A program made the translations under genes and the position numbers. Below are positions 7,677 through 15,870 of a stretch of 64,000 bases of DNA, in pieces. The notes beneath the pieces were generated by a model. That model did no database searches. It had not been told where the DNA came from and saw only the letters and a list, made by a program, of their open reading frames with translations. The DNA comes from an uncultured Prevotellaceae bacterium (GTDB taxonomy: Bacteria; Bacteroidota; Bacteroidia; Bacteroidales; Bacteroidaceae), in the NCBI GenBank assembly GCA_900314985.1, contig OMXL01000002.1, forward strand, positions 1 through 64,000, in the 5' to 3' direction. Numbering within the stretch: the stretch's first letter is position 1; each line of letters opens with the position of its first letter.

Positions 7677-9081
7677 ATTTCTTAAGTTTAAAGGAATTTT
7701 CGATACTTGAGAGTTCGGCAGAGAACGCTTTGTCTACCTTCAGGCGCTGCTCAACCGTAGAACAGCTATGGATAACGGTAGAGTGGTCGCGGCCACCAAT
7801 CAGCTGTCCGATGCGCGATGCAGGCATCTTGGTATATTTCTGAGCGAAGTACATCGATATCTGGCGAACCATCACATAGTCGCGCTTGCGGCTCTTGCTG
7901 AAGACGTTCTGCTGCTGCACATGATAGTGGTTGCAGACCTTCTCCAGGATATCGTCCACGGTCAGCGGCTTGTTGTCAATCTTCACAGCGCGCTTGACGA
8001 CACGCTCTGCCAGCATCATATCTACATTCGTATTGTAAACAATAGAATAGGTCAGCAGCGAATTGATGACGCCCTCCAAGTCGCGCACGCTACCATTGGC
8101 CGTCTCAGCGATAAACGCAATGACATCGGCAGGAATGGTCAGACCGTCACGACGACACTTGGCATTGAGGATGTCGACGCACAACTGCACGTTGGGCTTC
8201 TCCAACTCGGCAATCAGACCTGACGAGAAGCGTGTCAGCATACGGTCGGGCAACCATCCTAAATCTACTGGGGGACGATCGCTGGCCAGGATAATCTGCT
8301 TGCCCAGACGTGACAGGTGGTCAAAGATGTGGAAGAACGTAGCGACGGTCTTCTCGGCAGTGGCCCACTCCTGTACGTCGTCGACTATCAGCACATCGAT
8401 GCTCTGATAGAAGTTGATGAAGTCGTTGACCGTATTCTTGCGACTGGCATCGGTAAACTGCACCTGGAAAAGACGTGCCGACACATACAGCACACGCTTA
8501 TGGTGGTACATCTCCTTGCAGCGCACACCAATGGCATTGATCAGGTGCGTCTTACCACAACCTGACGGTCCATAGACGAAGAAGGGGTTAAACGTTGTCT
8601 TACCCGGATGTTCTGCAATTGACAGACCCACGGTACGTGGCAACTTATTGCTGTCACCCTCGATATAGTTATGGAAGGTCTTGTGGATATCCAGCTGCGG
8701 ATTCAGATCGTGACTGACTGCGTCCAGCGTCGTGGGCGACTTGTTGCCACGGGTCGTAGCGGGAGCAGGCTCCACACTAGTAGGCTCCTCACCCTCCACA
8801 ACGGTGTTGATGCCGTGCTGCTTATCGGTAACGACACGATACTTCAGCTGTACATTCTGGCCGAAGCAACGGGTCAGCACCTTGCTCAGCAAGTTCACAT
8901 AGTACTGCTCCAAATATTCGTACACGTACATACTTGGTACCTGTACGAGCAAGGTCTGAAAATCCTCATCGTATTTCTCGAATACGATGGGCTCGAACCA
9001 TGCTTTATATTGCTGCTCTGTGACGTTATCCTTAATCAGGCTAAGGCAGTTGTCCCAAAGCGCCTTTGGATTATTTACCAT
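7675..9081 (-). CDS. dnaA: Chromosomal replication initiator DnaA
   Basis: This 468-residue protein has the standard DnaA layout: the N-terminal helicase-loading domain (about 1-85), a variable linker (86-130), and the AAA+ ATPase with Walker A GPSGCGKT (171-178) and Walker B around LIVDDVQEW. The C-terminal domain IV carries the DnaA-box signature GGRDHSTVIHSC. It binds DnaA boxes and opens the origin. Val-Asp-Asp-Val-Gln replaces the usual Ile-Asp-Asp-Ile-Gln in Walker B, a conservative change. The gene is monocistronic with its own promoter; no dnaN or clear DnaA-box cluster flanks it, so the origin need not be here. Confidence 0.96.
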   Translation of the reverse strand: MVNNPKALWDNCLSLIKDNVTEQQYKAWFEPIVFEKYDEDFQTLLVQVPSMYVYEYLEQYYVNLLSKVLTRCFGQNVQLKYRVVTDKQHGINTVVEGEEPTSVEPAPATTRGNKSPTTLDAVSHDLNPQLDIHKTFHNYIEGDSNKLPRTVGLSIAEHPGKTTFNPFFVYGPSGCGKTHLINAIGVRCKEMYHHKRVLYVSARLFQVQFTDASRKNTVNDFINFYQSIDVLIVDDVQEWATAEKTVATFFHIFDHLSRLGKQIILASDRPPVDLGWLPDRMLTRFSSGLIAELEKPNVQLCVDILNAKCRRDGLTIPADVIAFIAETANGSVRDLEGVINSLLTYSIVYNTNVDMMLAERVVKRAVKIDNKPLTVDDILEKVCNHYHVQQQNVFSKSRKRDYVMVRQISMYFAQKYTKMPASRIGQLIGGRDHSTVIHSCSTVEQRLKVDKAFSAELSSIENSFKLKK

Positions 9082-9457
9082 GCGGCGTTACTGTTATTTT
9101 ATTTCACAAAAAGACGTATTTGTTTGTCTCTGGTTATTGTTTTCGATTGCAAAGGTCGCAATTTTTTTTCAAACAAACAAATCCGCGTTTTTTATACCTT
9201 CCAAGAAAAGAATGCGTAATTCGCTCATATTTCGTGCGTTAACCTCTTTTTAATACTTTTTATCTATCCGAAGCCTTGCAAAAATACATCTAATTGGTTT
9301 TCAACGTTTTAACAAATGCATGCACACCATTCAAGTGATGTACATGCATTATTTCTAAAGCGTTCCAAACGCGTGATATATCAAGTACTTCTAACGTTTC
9401 AGTAGAAAGAATTTCTTCTAGCTGTCTTATTTAGACAAATTAAAAATTGCAAACTTT
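9082..9457. other. A/T-rich region upstream of dnaA
   Basis: This 376-bp stretch holds the dnaA promoter and an inverted repeat aatgcatg (9315-9322) / catgcatt (9343-9350). I looked for TTATCCACA-type DnaA boxes on both strands and saw no cluster, so an origin here is not supported. No gene is apparent. Confidence 0.5.
9150..9181 (-). promoter_or_regulatory. dnaA promoter
   Basis: On the minus strand TTTG (9181-9178), a 20-nt spacer and GACCTTTG (9157-9150) match the Bacteroidota consensus apart from the first -7 base. The leader to the ATG at 9081 is about 60 nt. Confidence 0.65.
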
Positions 9458-10357
9458 TTACTTGTCCTTTTTGCCAAAGATAGAGAAGTGCACATATCGC
9501 TTCGGGTGTGCCTTCAGGTCTGTCAGCAGAGAGTCGGCACTGGCAGCCGTGGCGTTCAGGTTATTATAGAGCGACTTGTCGCGCATCAGCAGGCCCAGCG
9601 TACCTTCGTTGCTGTTCAGTCGCTGTGTCATCTGCTCCACATTGGCCAGTGTCTGGTTCACCTTACCATTCATGGCCTCCACATCTATCTGCGACAGGTT
9701 GTGCGTCAGCTGCTGGGTGTTATCCAGCACGCCATTGACCTTGGTCAGCGTGGTAGGCACCTCGCGGTTCAGCGAAGCCGACAGCAGTTTCAGCTCCTGA
9801 CTGGTGGCATTCAGATTGCCCGTCATGCCTTCCACGTTATGCAGCGTGTTGCGCAGGGCGGGGTCGGCCAACAGCGTGTTAAGACTGGTCATAATGCTAT
9901 CCAGCTTCGGAGCAATGTCCAAGATGAGGGGCATGATCTCGCCCACCTTGCTCATGATTCCGACCTCCATACCACCACTAATGGTATCGCCGACGGCAAT
10001 CATGTGCAGCGGATCGTCAGCCAACACCAGGTTAATCTTGATATTGCCCAGCAGGTCGCTGGCCAACTCAGCACGTGAACCGACGGGCACACGCATCTCC
10101 TTGTTCAGACCCACCTCGGCAACAATCTTTCCGTGAGGGTCGTAGTCGTAATCGAGGGCCTTCACCACGCCCACACGGTAGCCATTGGCATAGACGGGCG
10201 ACGACACCGCCAGTCCTGTAGCATCGGTGAATGCCACATACATCGTATTGTCACTAGAGAAGACACTCAGGCCTTTCAGAAACTGCAGTCCAACGAACAG
10301 CACAACGATACCCAGTACCGCAACCAGTCCAATCTTTATTTCCTTCGTAAATTTCAT
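9458..10357 (-). CDS. MlaD/MCE-family lipid transport protein
   Basis: This 299-residue protein has an N-terminal membrane anchor (residues 8-28) followed by an MCE domain (about 35-120) with the YVAFTDATGLAVSSPVYANGYRVG... pattern. A long helical region (150-280) of the sort that forms a needle or coiled coil completes it. MCE proteins bind phospholipids and carry them across the periplasm. In Bacteroidota this gene normally follows the cell-wall amidase gene, as here (13-bp gap), while the MlaE/MlaF partners lie elsewhere. Subunit count and direction of transport cannot be read from sequence. Confidence 0.88.
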   Translation of the reverse strand: MKFTKEIKIGLVAVLGIVVLFVGLQFLKGLSVFSSDNTMYVAFTDATGLAVSSPVYANGYRVGVVKALDYDYDPHGKIVAEVGLNKEMRVPVGSRAELASDLLGNIKINLVLADDPLHMIAVGDTISGGMEVGIMSKVGEIMPLILDIAPKLDSIMTSLNTLLADPALRNTLHNVEGMTGNLNATSQELKLLSASLNREVPTTLTKVNGVLDNTQQLTHNLSQIDVEAMNGKVNQTLANVEQMTQRLNSNEGTLGLLMRDKSLYNNLNATAASADSLLTDLKAHPKRYVHFSIFGKKDK

Positions 10358-10370
10358 ATCTGTCGTTTCT

Positions 10371-11702
10371 TTACTTTTTTAGCTTATTCTTCTTAAATTC
10401 CGCTATCGCCTGGCGCACATCGGTCTTCTGTCCGTCCTTGAAGGCGATGATGAATGCCTGTGGGAACTTCTCGAGCAGCGACTTGCGCAACTGATAGATT
10501 TCGTTATAGTCGGTCGAGGCGCCTACGGTAAACTTATACAGGCCGCCCTCTTCGTAGCAGTCGGTACCCTCCTGCCCTTTCAGCTGGGGCGACGAGGGTG
10601 TCAGCTTAGAACTGCTAGCCAAGATCTGCACCTTGAAGACGGGCGCAGAGGAAGATGCTACAGCAACCGCAGGCTTAGCGGGTTCAGCGGGCTTAGCGGG
10701 CTTGGCAGGTTCAGCGGGTTCGATGGGCTTAGTAGGCTCAGTGGGCTTAATGGGCTCGATGGGCTCGGCGGGCTTTTCAGCGACAACGGTGTCCACCTTC
10801 TCTTCTGCCTCCTTCTTTTTGCGCTTATCCTTCTTGCTCTCCTTCTTCTCTTCCTGTTTGGTCTCTTGCTTCACAGCCTCTGGTACCACCGAAGGAATCT
10901 TCACCTCCTCTTGCGGTTCTGCCTTGTAGGGCACACTCACATTGGTGTCGTACTTGCGCTTGTAGTCTACAAAGGCCTGATAGATGCCACGCCCCAACTC
11001 GCTGACACCAGTAGCGGAGTTCAGATACTGCTCCTCGTCGGGGGTAGAGATAAAGCCGAGCTCTATCAGACAGCTGGGCATCGACGTCTCTCGCAGCACC
11101 AGGAATCCTGCCTGCTTGACGCCCTTGTTCTGTCGACCGGCAGCCGCACAGGTGCGACGCTGCACAAACTTGGCCAGTTCTACGCTCTGTGCCATATTAT
11201 GGTCTTGCATGAATTCAAACATGATATAGCTCTCTGACGAGTTGGGGTCGAAGCCCTGGTAGCGCTGCTTATAGTCCTTCTCATAGAGGATTACCTCGTT
11301 CTCACGCTTAGCCACGGCAAGGTTGTCGGCAGCACGGTGCATACCTAACGTATAGGTCTCCAAACCGCGCGAGATATGTCCCTTGGGCAGTGCGTTGGTA
11401 TGGATGGAGATAAACAGGTCGGCCTTGTTCTTGTTGGCAATGTCGGCACGCGTATGCAGAGGAATAAACACGTCCGTCTTGCGGGTGTATATCACCTTCA
11501 CGTCAGGACAGTTCTGTTCCACCAGTTTACCGAAGGCCAGCGCCACATTCAGGTTGATAGTCTTCTCCTTGGTAATCTTGCCCACTGCGCCAGCGTCATT
11601 GCCACCGTGTCCGGCATCAATGACCAGCGTAAACCGTTTGTTGGCAGCAACAACGCTCACTGCCACACACATCATTAATATATATACGTATAATCTTTTC
11701 AC
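10371..11702 (-). CDS. N-acetylmuramoyl-L-alanine amidase (Amidase_3) with SPOR-like tail
   Basis: A 443-residue exported protein. The signal peptide (MKRLYVYILMMCVAVSVVAA) is followed by a zinc amidase domain (23-250) with VIDAGHGGNDAGA, SIHTNA and a late conserved Glu in CLIELGFIS. A Lys/Glu-rich and then Pro/Glu/Lys-repeat linker (270-355) leads to a C-terminal domain (365-443) resembling SPOR peptidoglycan-binding modules. It cleaves the lactyl-peptide bond of peptidoglycan during cell separation. The start is GTG at 11702, in the heptamer repeat; the alternative ATG at residue 10 would leave a signal peptide without its basic end. Confidence 0.92.
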   Translation of the reverse strand: MKRLYVYILMMCVAVSVVAANKRFTLVIDAGHGGNDAGAVGKITKEKTINLNVALAFGKLVEQNCPDVKVIYTRKTDVFIPLHTRADIANKNKADLFISIHTNALPKGHISRGLETYTLGMHRAADNLAVAKRENEVILYEKDYKQRYQGFDPNSSESYIMFEFMQDHNMAQSVELAKFVQRRTCAAAGRQNKGVKQAGFLVLRETSMPSCLIELGFISTPDEEQYLNSATGVSELGRGIYQAFVDYKRKYDTNVSVPYKAEPQEEVKIPSVVPEAVKQETKQEEKKESKKDKRKKKEAEEKVDTVVAEKPAEPIEPIKPTEPTKPIEPAEPAKPAKPAEPAKPAVAVASSSAPVFKVQILASSSKLTPSSPQLKGQEGTDCYEEGGLYKFTVGASTDYNEIYQLRKSLLEKFPQAFIIAFKDGQKTDVRQAIAEFKKNKLKK

Positions 11703-11738
11703 TATTCTCTATTCTCTATTCACTAGCGCGCAGCGCGC
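11698..11738. repeat. Heptamer tract plus 13-bp palindrome at the folB-amidase junction
   Basis: Four units of TTCACTA/TTCTCTA (11698-11725) abut the GC-rich palindrome gcgcgcagcgcgc (11726-11738). On the minus strand the element supplies the last folB codons and TAG stop, and the GTG start of the amidase gene. The same architecture recurs at 38212-38252 and 41332-41386. Confidence 0.85.
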
Positions 11739-12093
11739 ATATTTCCACACTCGCTCCCTTACAGTCAGCCCCCATCGGCGGGTTACACTTCGTGATGCGA
11801 ATGCTGAGGGCATCAACCATGGGGAATGTCTGCAGCACGCACTGTGCTATTCTTCCTGCCACATGCTCCAAGAGTTTGGAGGGCTGTGCCATCTCGCGGG
11901 CCACCACCTCATAGAGTGCTGCGTAGTTCACCGTATCAGCGACGTCGTCACTGGCTACTGCGCGACTCAGGTCTGCCTCTACATGGAGCGATACCAAGTA
12001 TTCACCGCCCACACGCCGTTCCTGCTCCATCACACCATGGTAGGCATAGAAGCGCAGGTCGTGCAACTGGATGCTACTCTGCGTTATCGTCAT
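11716..12093 (-). CDS. folB: Dihydroneopterin aldolase
   Basis: This 125-residue protein carries the FolB signature: LHDLRFYAYHGVMEQER, an internal NYAALYEVV, and the conserved Glu/Lys region (LSIRITKCNPPMG). It cleaves 7,8-dihydroneopterin to 6-hydroxymethyl-dihydropterin and glycolaldehyde in folate synthesis; folK for the next step is at 37.8 kb. I use the ATG at 12093; an ATG at 12114 in the same frame would add seven residues. It overlaps the preceding gene's 3' end by 20 bp. The last residues (ALRASE) come from the inserted palindrome-heptamer element, so the natural C-terminus has been replaced. Confidence 0.9.
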   Translation of the reverse strand: MTITQSSIQLHDLRFYAYHGVMEQERRVGGEYLVSLHVEADLSRAVASDDVADTVNYAALYEVVAREMAQPSKLLEHVAGRIAQCVLQTFPMVDALSIRITKCNPPMGADCKGASVEICALRASE

Positions 12094-12760
12094 TCTCGAC
12101 AACTTCTGTTCCATCACCCAGATACTTCTTCAGGGCACGCTCCACGCCGTTCTTCCATGTATTGATGCTCTCCGACTGCAGCTGCAGCGACGAGACGAGC
12201 TTGATGACATGTTCGATAGGCATGCGGTAGCGCAACACACCACTGATAAGCTTGGCATAGTTCCAGTATTCCGGATTGAACTTCTCCGACAAGCCCTCTA
12301 CGGTAATCTTGTAGCCACGGGTATTCTCAAACTGGAAGTCATAGCGCTTCGTACCGTCGGCATTGACCTGCTTGATAATCTTACCCTTAGTGACCGACTT
12401 CGGCAGGAGAATTCCCTCCTCGTCGTCTTGCAGACCCGTAAAGATTTCATAGGGATAGCCGTTGAGCAGACCAACCAGCGCCACCCACTTATCCTTATTA
12501 TTCTGGAAGCGCACCACGTCACACTCCAACTCCTTCGGACGGATTTCCGTCACCTCAGGGCGCTGGTTCATGGCAGCATCCTTGACAGCAGCATCGGCCG
12601 CTGCAGTCACCAACTGCTGTTCGTCGGCAGTCAGCGCACCCAGCATCTTTTCCAACAACTGCTGGACCTGCTGTTCTGTCAACGGGGTTTCCGTGTGCTG
12701 GCTGGCGGCTGCCATACGGTGGGTCAGACGCTCCACCAGCGTCACTTTCATTTCTGTCAT
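12074..12760 (-). CDS. Stand-alone class II ribonucleotide reductase C-terminal-like protein
   Basis: This 228-residue protein matches my memory of the C-terminal part of Bacteroidota adenosylcobalamin-dependent ribonucleotide reductase (NrdJ/NrdZ). The resemblance is the block WVALVGLLNGYPYEIFTGLQ, then PKSVTKG, FNPEYWNYAKLISGVLRYRM and INTWKNGVERALKKY (residues about 75-215). The catalytic barrel is absent, and so is the cysteine-rich end found in full-length enzymes. Residues 1-65 are a helical, Gln/Ala-rich extension. The start at 12760 fits a perfect upstream promoter. It may be an accessory or regulatory domain, or a surviving gene fragment kept under its own promoter. Confidence 0.65.
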   Translation of the reverse strand: MTEMKVTLVERLTHRMAAASQHTETPLTEQQVQQLLEKMLGALTADEQQLVTAAADAAVKDAAMNQRPEVTEIRPKELECDVVRFQNNKDKWVALVGLLNGYPYEIFTGLQDDEEGILLPKSVTKGKIIKQVNADGTKRYDFQFENTRGYKITVEGLSEKFNPEYWNYAKLISGVLRYRMPIEHVIKLVSSLQLQSESINTWKNGVERALKKYLGDGTEVVENDDNAE

Positions 12761-12786
12761 AGTAATCAATAAACGTTTATCGCTTG

Positions 12787-12817
12787 CAAAGTTACGAATA
12801 AGTGAGCGAAAATCAAA
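12787..12817 (-). promoter_or_regulatory. Promoter of the NrdJ-like gene and folB
   Basis: TTTG (12817-12814), a 19-nt spacer and TAACTTTG (12794-12787) on the minus strand match the consensus exactly. The ATG follows 26 bp downstream. Confidence 0.8.
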
Positions 12818-12911
12818 ATTTTCTTTTGATTTTCTGAACGAAAGTAGCTTCGAACGTAGTTCAAAGTTACAAAGAAGTTTCCATTTTTGGACAACTTTCA
12901 CTATTAAATTT

Positions 12912-12952
12912 ACCAAAATGTTTTCCATTTTGGTTATTTCTTTGTATTTTTG
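12912..12952 (+). promoter_or_regulatory. Nitroreductase promoter with operator-like palindrome
   Basis: TATTTTTG (12945-12952) lies four bases before the ATG. Just upstream is a perfect 9-bp inverted repeat, accaaaatg (12912-12920) and cattttggt (12926-12934), in the position of the -33 element. It is a good candidate binding site for a dimeric regulator. Confidence 0.55.
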
Positions 12953-12956
12953 CACC

Positions 12957-13703
12957 ATGAAAAATCTATTGACACGGCGAACCATCCGCCAATATAGCGA
13001 GCGCGAAGTGACCGAAACGCTCCTCAACCGCCTCCTCTCTGAGGCCAGTCGCACACAGACCATGGGCAACCTGCAGCTCTACAGCGTCGTCGTTACCCGC
13101 GACCGTGAGATGAAGCAGCGCCTGGCTCCAGCCCACTTCAACCAACCCATGGTGACACAGGCTCCCGTGGTGCTCACCATCTGTGCCGATTTCCATCGCA
13201 CCACCCGCTGGTGTGAAGAGCGCAACGCTCAGCCAGGCTACGACAACTTCCTCTCCTTCCAGAATGCAGCCATCGATGCACTGCTCTACACACAGACGCT
13301 CTGCAACCTGATGGACGAAGAAGGACTGGGCTACTGCTACCTCGGCACCACCGTCTATCAGCCCCAGCAGATTATCGACATCCTCCAGTTGCCTCGCCTC
13401 GTCATGCCCGTCGCCACCCTCACCGTCGGTTGGCCTGCCGAAGAGCCTCCCCTCTCCGACCGCCTGCCCCTGCAGAGCTTCGTTCATAGCGAGACCTACC
13501 ACGACTACAGCCGTGCCGACATCGACACCTACTACCAACCCAAGGAGAACCTGGAGGAGAACCGCCACTTCTGTGAGATTAACCACAAAGAGACACTCGC
13601 CCAGATCTTCACCGACCTCCGCTACACGAAGAAAGACAACGAAGCCATGTCGGCAGGCCTTCTGGAGGCTTTGCGCCGCCAGGGTTTCCTCTCTTCTTTA
13701 TGA
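12957..13703 (+). CDS. Nitroreductase-family FMN oxidoreductase
   Basis: A 248-residue protein with the NfsA/FRP-like layout: RRTIRQYSEREV near the N-terminus (flavin phosphate binding), LNRLLSEASRTQTMGNLQ, and the DALLYTQTLCNLMDEEGLGYCYLGT core with the glycine-rich LPRLVMPVATLTVGWP segment. It probably reduces nitro-aromatics, quinones or flavins with NAD(P)H. The ATG lies four bases after a -7 element, so the mRNA is likely leaderless or nearly so. It is divergent from the NrdJ-like gene. The perfect palindrome in the -33 region suggests repression or redox control. The physiological substrate is unknown. Confidence 0.85.
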   Translation: MKNLLTRRTIRQYSEREVTETLLNRLLSEASRTQTMGNLQLYSVVVTRDREMKQRLAPAHFNQPMVTQAPVVLTICADFHRTTRWCEERNAQPGYDNFLSFQNAAIDALLYTQTLCNLMDEEGLGYCYLGTTVYQPQQIIDILQLPRLVMPVATLTVGWPAEEPPLSDRLPLQSFVHSETYHDYSRADIDTYYQPKENLEENRHFCEINHKETLAQIFTDLRYTKKDNEAMSAGLLEALRRQGFLSSL

Positions 13704-13742
13704 CATCTTCTATGTCACAAAGGTGGTAAAAAACGTGCTGAA

Positions 13743-14122
13743 GACTGACAGACTGACAAAACCCCTATCTACAAAGGGCTCGCAGTCTGTTACAGTCTGT
13801 TTAGAGACTGACAAGACTGACAGTCCTCTCTGTATCATATCTGTATCATCACAATAATAAGTCGTTAATAGTCAATGCTTTGCGCATTATCTAGAAAATT
13901 CCGAAAATTCTCTAGAGAATTTTCCGTTTATCAGCTGTATACGACTAAAATTCTCTAGAGAATTTATTGTTTCTATAGCTAATACGCGCAAAAGTATGGC
14001 TAATACGCACAAAAATACAGCTATTAATTGGGCATAAATGCTGTCAGTCTCCTGTCAGTCTTGACAGTCTCCAAAAAGACTGCAAACGCCCTGTACATCG
14101 GGGTTTTGTCAGTCTGTCAGTC
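13743..14122. mobile_element. MITE-like 380-bp element with 23-bp perfect inverted ends
   Basis: Bases 13743-13765 are the exact reverse complement of 14100-14122, and the similarity continues imperfectly inward for about 80 bp on each side (repeated cagtctgt/gactgaca motifs). The core holds a perfect 20-bp palindrome aaaattctctagagaatttt (13904-13923), an 18-bp version of it (13948-13965), and a direct repeat gctaatacgc followed by [ga]caaaa. There is no coding frame of note. It fills most of the 648-bp gap between the nitroreductase and transglutaminase genes. No target-site duplication was recognised. Confidence 0.65.
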
Positions 14123-14232
14123 TCTATCGCGAAATTTTCAGGTCTGCAAAACAAAAACTGCATATAAATACAAGGTGTTTCTTTCGTTAACACATAGAGG
14201 CCGCAGTATAAGAAAATCTTTTTCCACAAAAT

Positions 14233-14263
14233 TTTGTCGTTTCAAGAATAATGACTATATTTG
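14233..14263 (+). promoter_or_regulatory. Promoter of the transglutaminase-like gene
   Basis: TTTG (14233-14236), 19 nt, then TATATTTG (14256-14263): an exact consensus match. The leader to the ATG at 14352 is about 85 nt and contains G/C-rich segments able to pair (cttgag near 14287 with ctcaag near 14325). Confidence 0.8.
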
Positions 14264-14351
14264 CAGTGTTCTCATACCGAAGCCCCGCTTGAGAGCGGTG
14301 CTGACGAGGGTGGGAACCTATATAACTCAAGATTACTAAGGAAAAATATAG

Positions 14352-15794
14352 ATGAAAAAGAATTTGGCATTTCTCATTGTTATGGCAGGACTTTGCTTCT
14401 GTGTCAGCCAGAGTTTTGCCCAGGCCAGGAGGGACTTCTCTTTTCAGCCTCCCATAAGCGAAAATGGAGTCATTATCCATAAAACGAAGTACGATTTCTC
14501 GAACTTTGCAAAAAAAATCACGGAAGGTTCCAATGGTAACTATGAGAAAATTAAAGCCATTTATCAATGGCTTTGTGAAAATATAGATTACGATACGTCG
14601 TATAACATCTATGATGCTGACCAGTGTATTGAAAAACGCCGAGGAGTTTGTCAGGCTTACTGTGAACTCTTCTATCATTTGGCCAAGGCTGTTGATGTGC
14701 AGGTTGATATTATCACTGGAAGCTCAAAAGACCGCTATGGTAAAATCGCAAAAATAGGGCATGTGTGGTTGTATGCCTATACAGATTCCAAGCATGGCAT
14801 CTTGCTTGACCCTACTTGGGGAGCTGGCAGTACTATTAATGGTAAGTTCGTTCGTAATAAGAATTGCTGGCTGTGGTTTAATGTAACCCCCGAATGGATG
14901 ATTTTGAGCCACTACCCAGATGATGAATCCTATCAATTTCTGTCCAAGCCTGTTTCGCGAAAGGAATTCCGCTTGATGCCACGTGTCAATGCGCTTTGGT
15001 TAGACCTTGGATTGGACAGCAGGGAACTGTACCAGATGGCCAGAACGCAAAACTTGGCGCTTCCACAAGTATTCTCCGGATGCGAGGGAGATATAGAACT
15101 AATTGATTTTCCTCATAGCAAGACGCTACGTATAGGGAAGTTTTATAATTTCCGCATCAAGATGAAGTCTGGACGTGTTTTTTCTATCTGGAACAATAAA
15201 AACATTAGCAGGGCAGCAGCATGGAAAAAAGAAGGCGACAATGTATATTCTATCGCTTTTATGCCTAAAGAGCCAGGTGAAGTAGCCATCTCGCTCCAAG
15301 TAGAGGGACGCAATTCCTGGAACAATGTAGTGAAGTATGACATAGAACAACCAACAGAGGCTGACTGGAAAAATCTAGAGGAATATTATCCGCTTAGCCT
15401 GCCAGAGGTAAAGGAAGTGAAGAACCTGAATGAAGAGAATTGGCGGAATGTAGGCGTCAATGGTCATCAGTTGCTGAAATATATTAGGGAGGGAGGCATC
15501 AAGGAACTTCCGTTCATCTATAGTCATATAGAGGAACGCTTCTCCATCATATCCTTCCCCATGAACAAGCATCTCAGTGCCGGTCAGTCATATACCTTTC
15601 ATTTCCGTCCGCTGCATGGCGAAAATTGGTTTTTGATTAACAACAATCAGTGGTACAAAGAGTGGCAGAGGCTATCAGACGGTACACTTTCTATGACTAT
15701 TACCCCTACAGCAGGCCCCCTTTCACTCGTTGTAGAAATGGAAAAAGGTGATAATACTGAATACTTTCCCTGCATGAAGTATGAAGTACAATAG
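14352..15794 (+). CDS. Secreted transglutaminase-like (kyphoscoliosis-type) protein
   Basis: A 480-residue protein with a signal peptide (cleavage after SFAQA, about residue 25) and a transglutaminase-like domain at about 50-220. The catalytic triad is visible: Cys100 in RRGVCQAY, His137 in GHVWLYAY and Asp153 in LLDPTWG. Residues 230-480 form two beta-rich repeats, each with a Tyr-x-Phe-x-(I/F)-(K/R) strand (KFYNFRIKMK and QSYTFHFRPL). Such proteins in Bacteroidota are usually secreted peptidases or cross-linking enzymes of unknown substrate. There is no lipobox. It stands alone with a perfect promoter and a terminator. Codon use looks more A/T-rich than its neighbours, so recent transfer is possible. 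Confidence 0.8.
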   Translation: MKKNLAFLIVMAGLCFCVSQSFAQARRDFSFQPPISENGVIIHKTKYDFSNFAKKITEGSNGNYEKIKAIYQWLCENIDYDTSYNIYDADQCIEKRRGVCQAYCELFYHLAKAVDVQVDIITGSSKDRYGKIAKIGHVWLYAYTDSKHGILLDPTWGAGSTINGKFVRNKNCWLWFNVTPEWMILSHYPDDESYQFLSKPVSRKEFRLMPRVNALWLDLGLDSRELYQMARTQNLALPQVFSGCEGDIELIDFPHSKTLRIGKFYNFRIKMKSGRVFSIWNNKNISRAAAWKKEGDNVYSIAFMPKEPGEVAISLQVEGRNSWNNVVKYDIEQPTEADWKNLEEYYPLSLPEVKEVKNLNEENWRNVGVNGHQLLKYIREGGIKELPFIYSHIEERFSIISFPMNKHLSAGQSYTFHFRPLHGENWFLINNNQWYKEWQRLSDGTLSMTITPTAGPLSLVVEMEKGDNTEYFPCMKYEVQ

Positions 15795-15797
15795 GTG

Positions 15798-15825
15798 AGT
15801 GCACAGAACCAATGTGCACTTTTTC
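15798..15825 (+). terminator. Terminator of the transglutaminase-like gene
   Basis: agtgcac (15798-15804) pairs with gtgcact (15814-15820) and is followed by TTTT. It overlaps the start of the next promoter. Confidence 0.7.
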
Positions 15826-15834
15826 GTTCGTTTC

Positions 15835-15866
15835 TTTGTCTGGTAATATATTATTTCGTATCTTTG
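15835..15866 (+). promoter_or_regulatory. Promoter of the RAYT-like gene
   Basis: TTTG (15835-15838), 20 nt, TATCTTTG (15859-15866). The ATG at 15871 follows after four bases, so the transcript should be leaderless. Confidence 0.75.
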
Positions 15867-15870
15867 CCAT

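Noticed and set aside
9082-9457. Replication origin upstream of dnaA
   Set aside because: I saw no cluster of TTWTNCACA boxes, and dnaN and other origin neighbours are missing.
12761-13069. N-terminal extension of the NrdJ-like gene to 13069
   Set aside because: It would lie over the divergent nitroreductase start and upstream of the gene's own consensus promoter; the residues are basic and low in conservation.
14220-14228. DnaA-box-like TTTTCCACA
   Set aside because: A single match to a degenerate motif is expected by chance.
13704-14351. Coding gene in the large intergenic gap
   Set aside because: Reading frames there consist of the inverted repeats and show no protein-like pattern.
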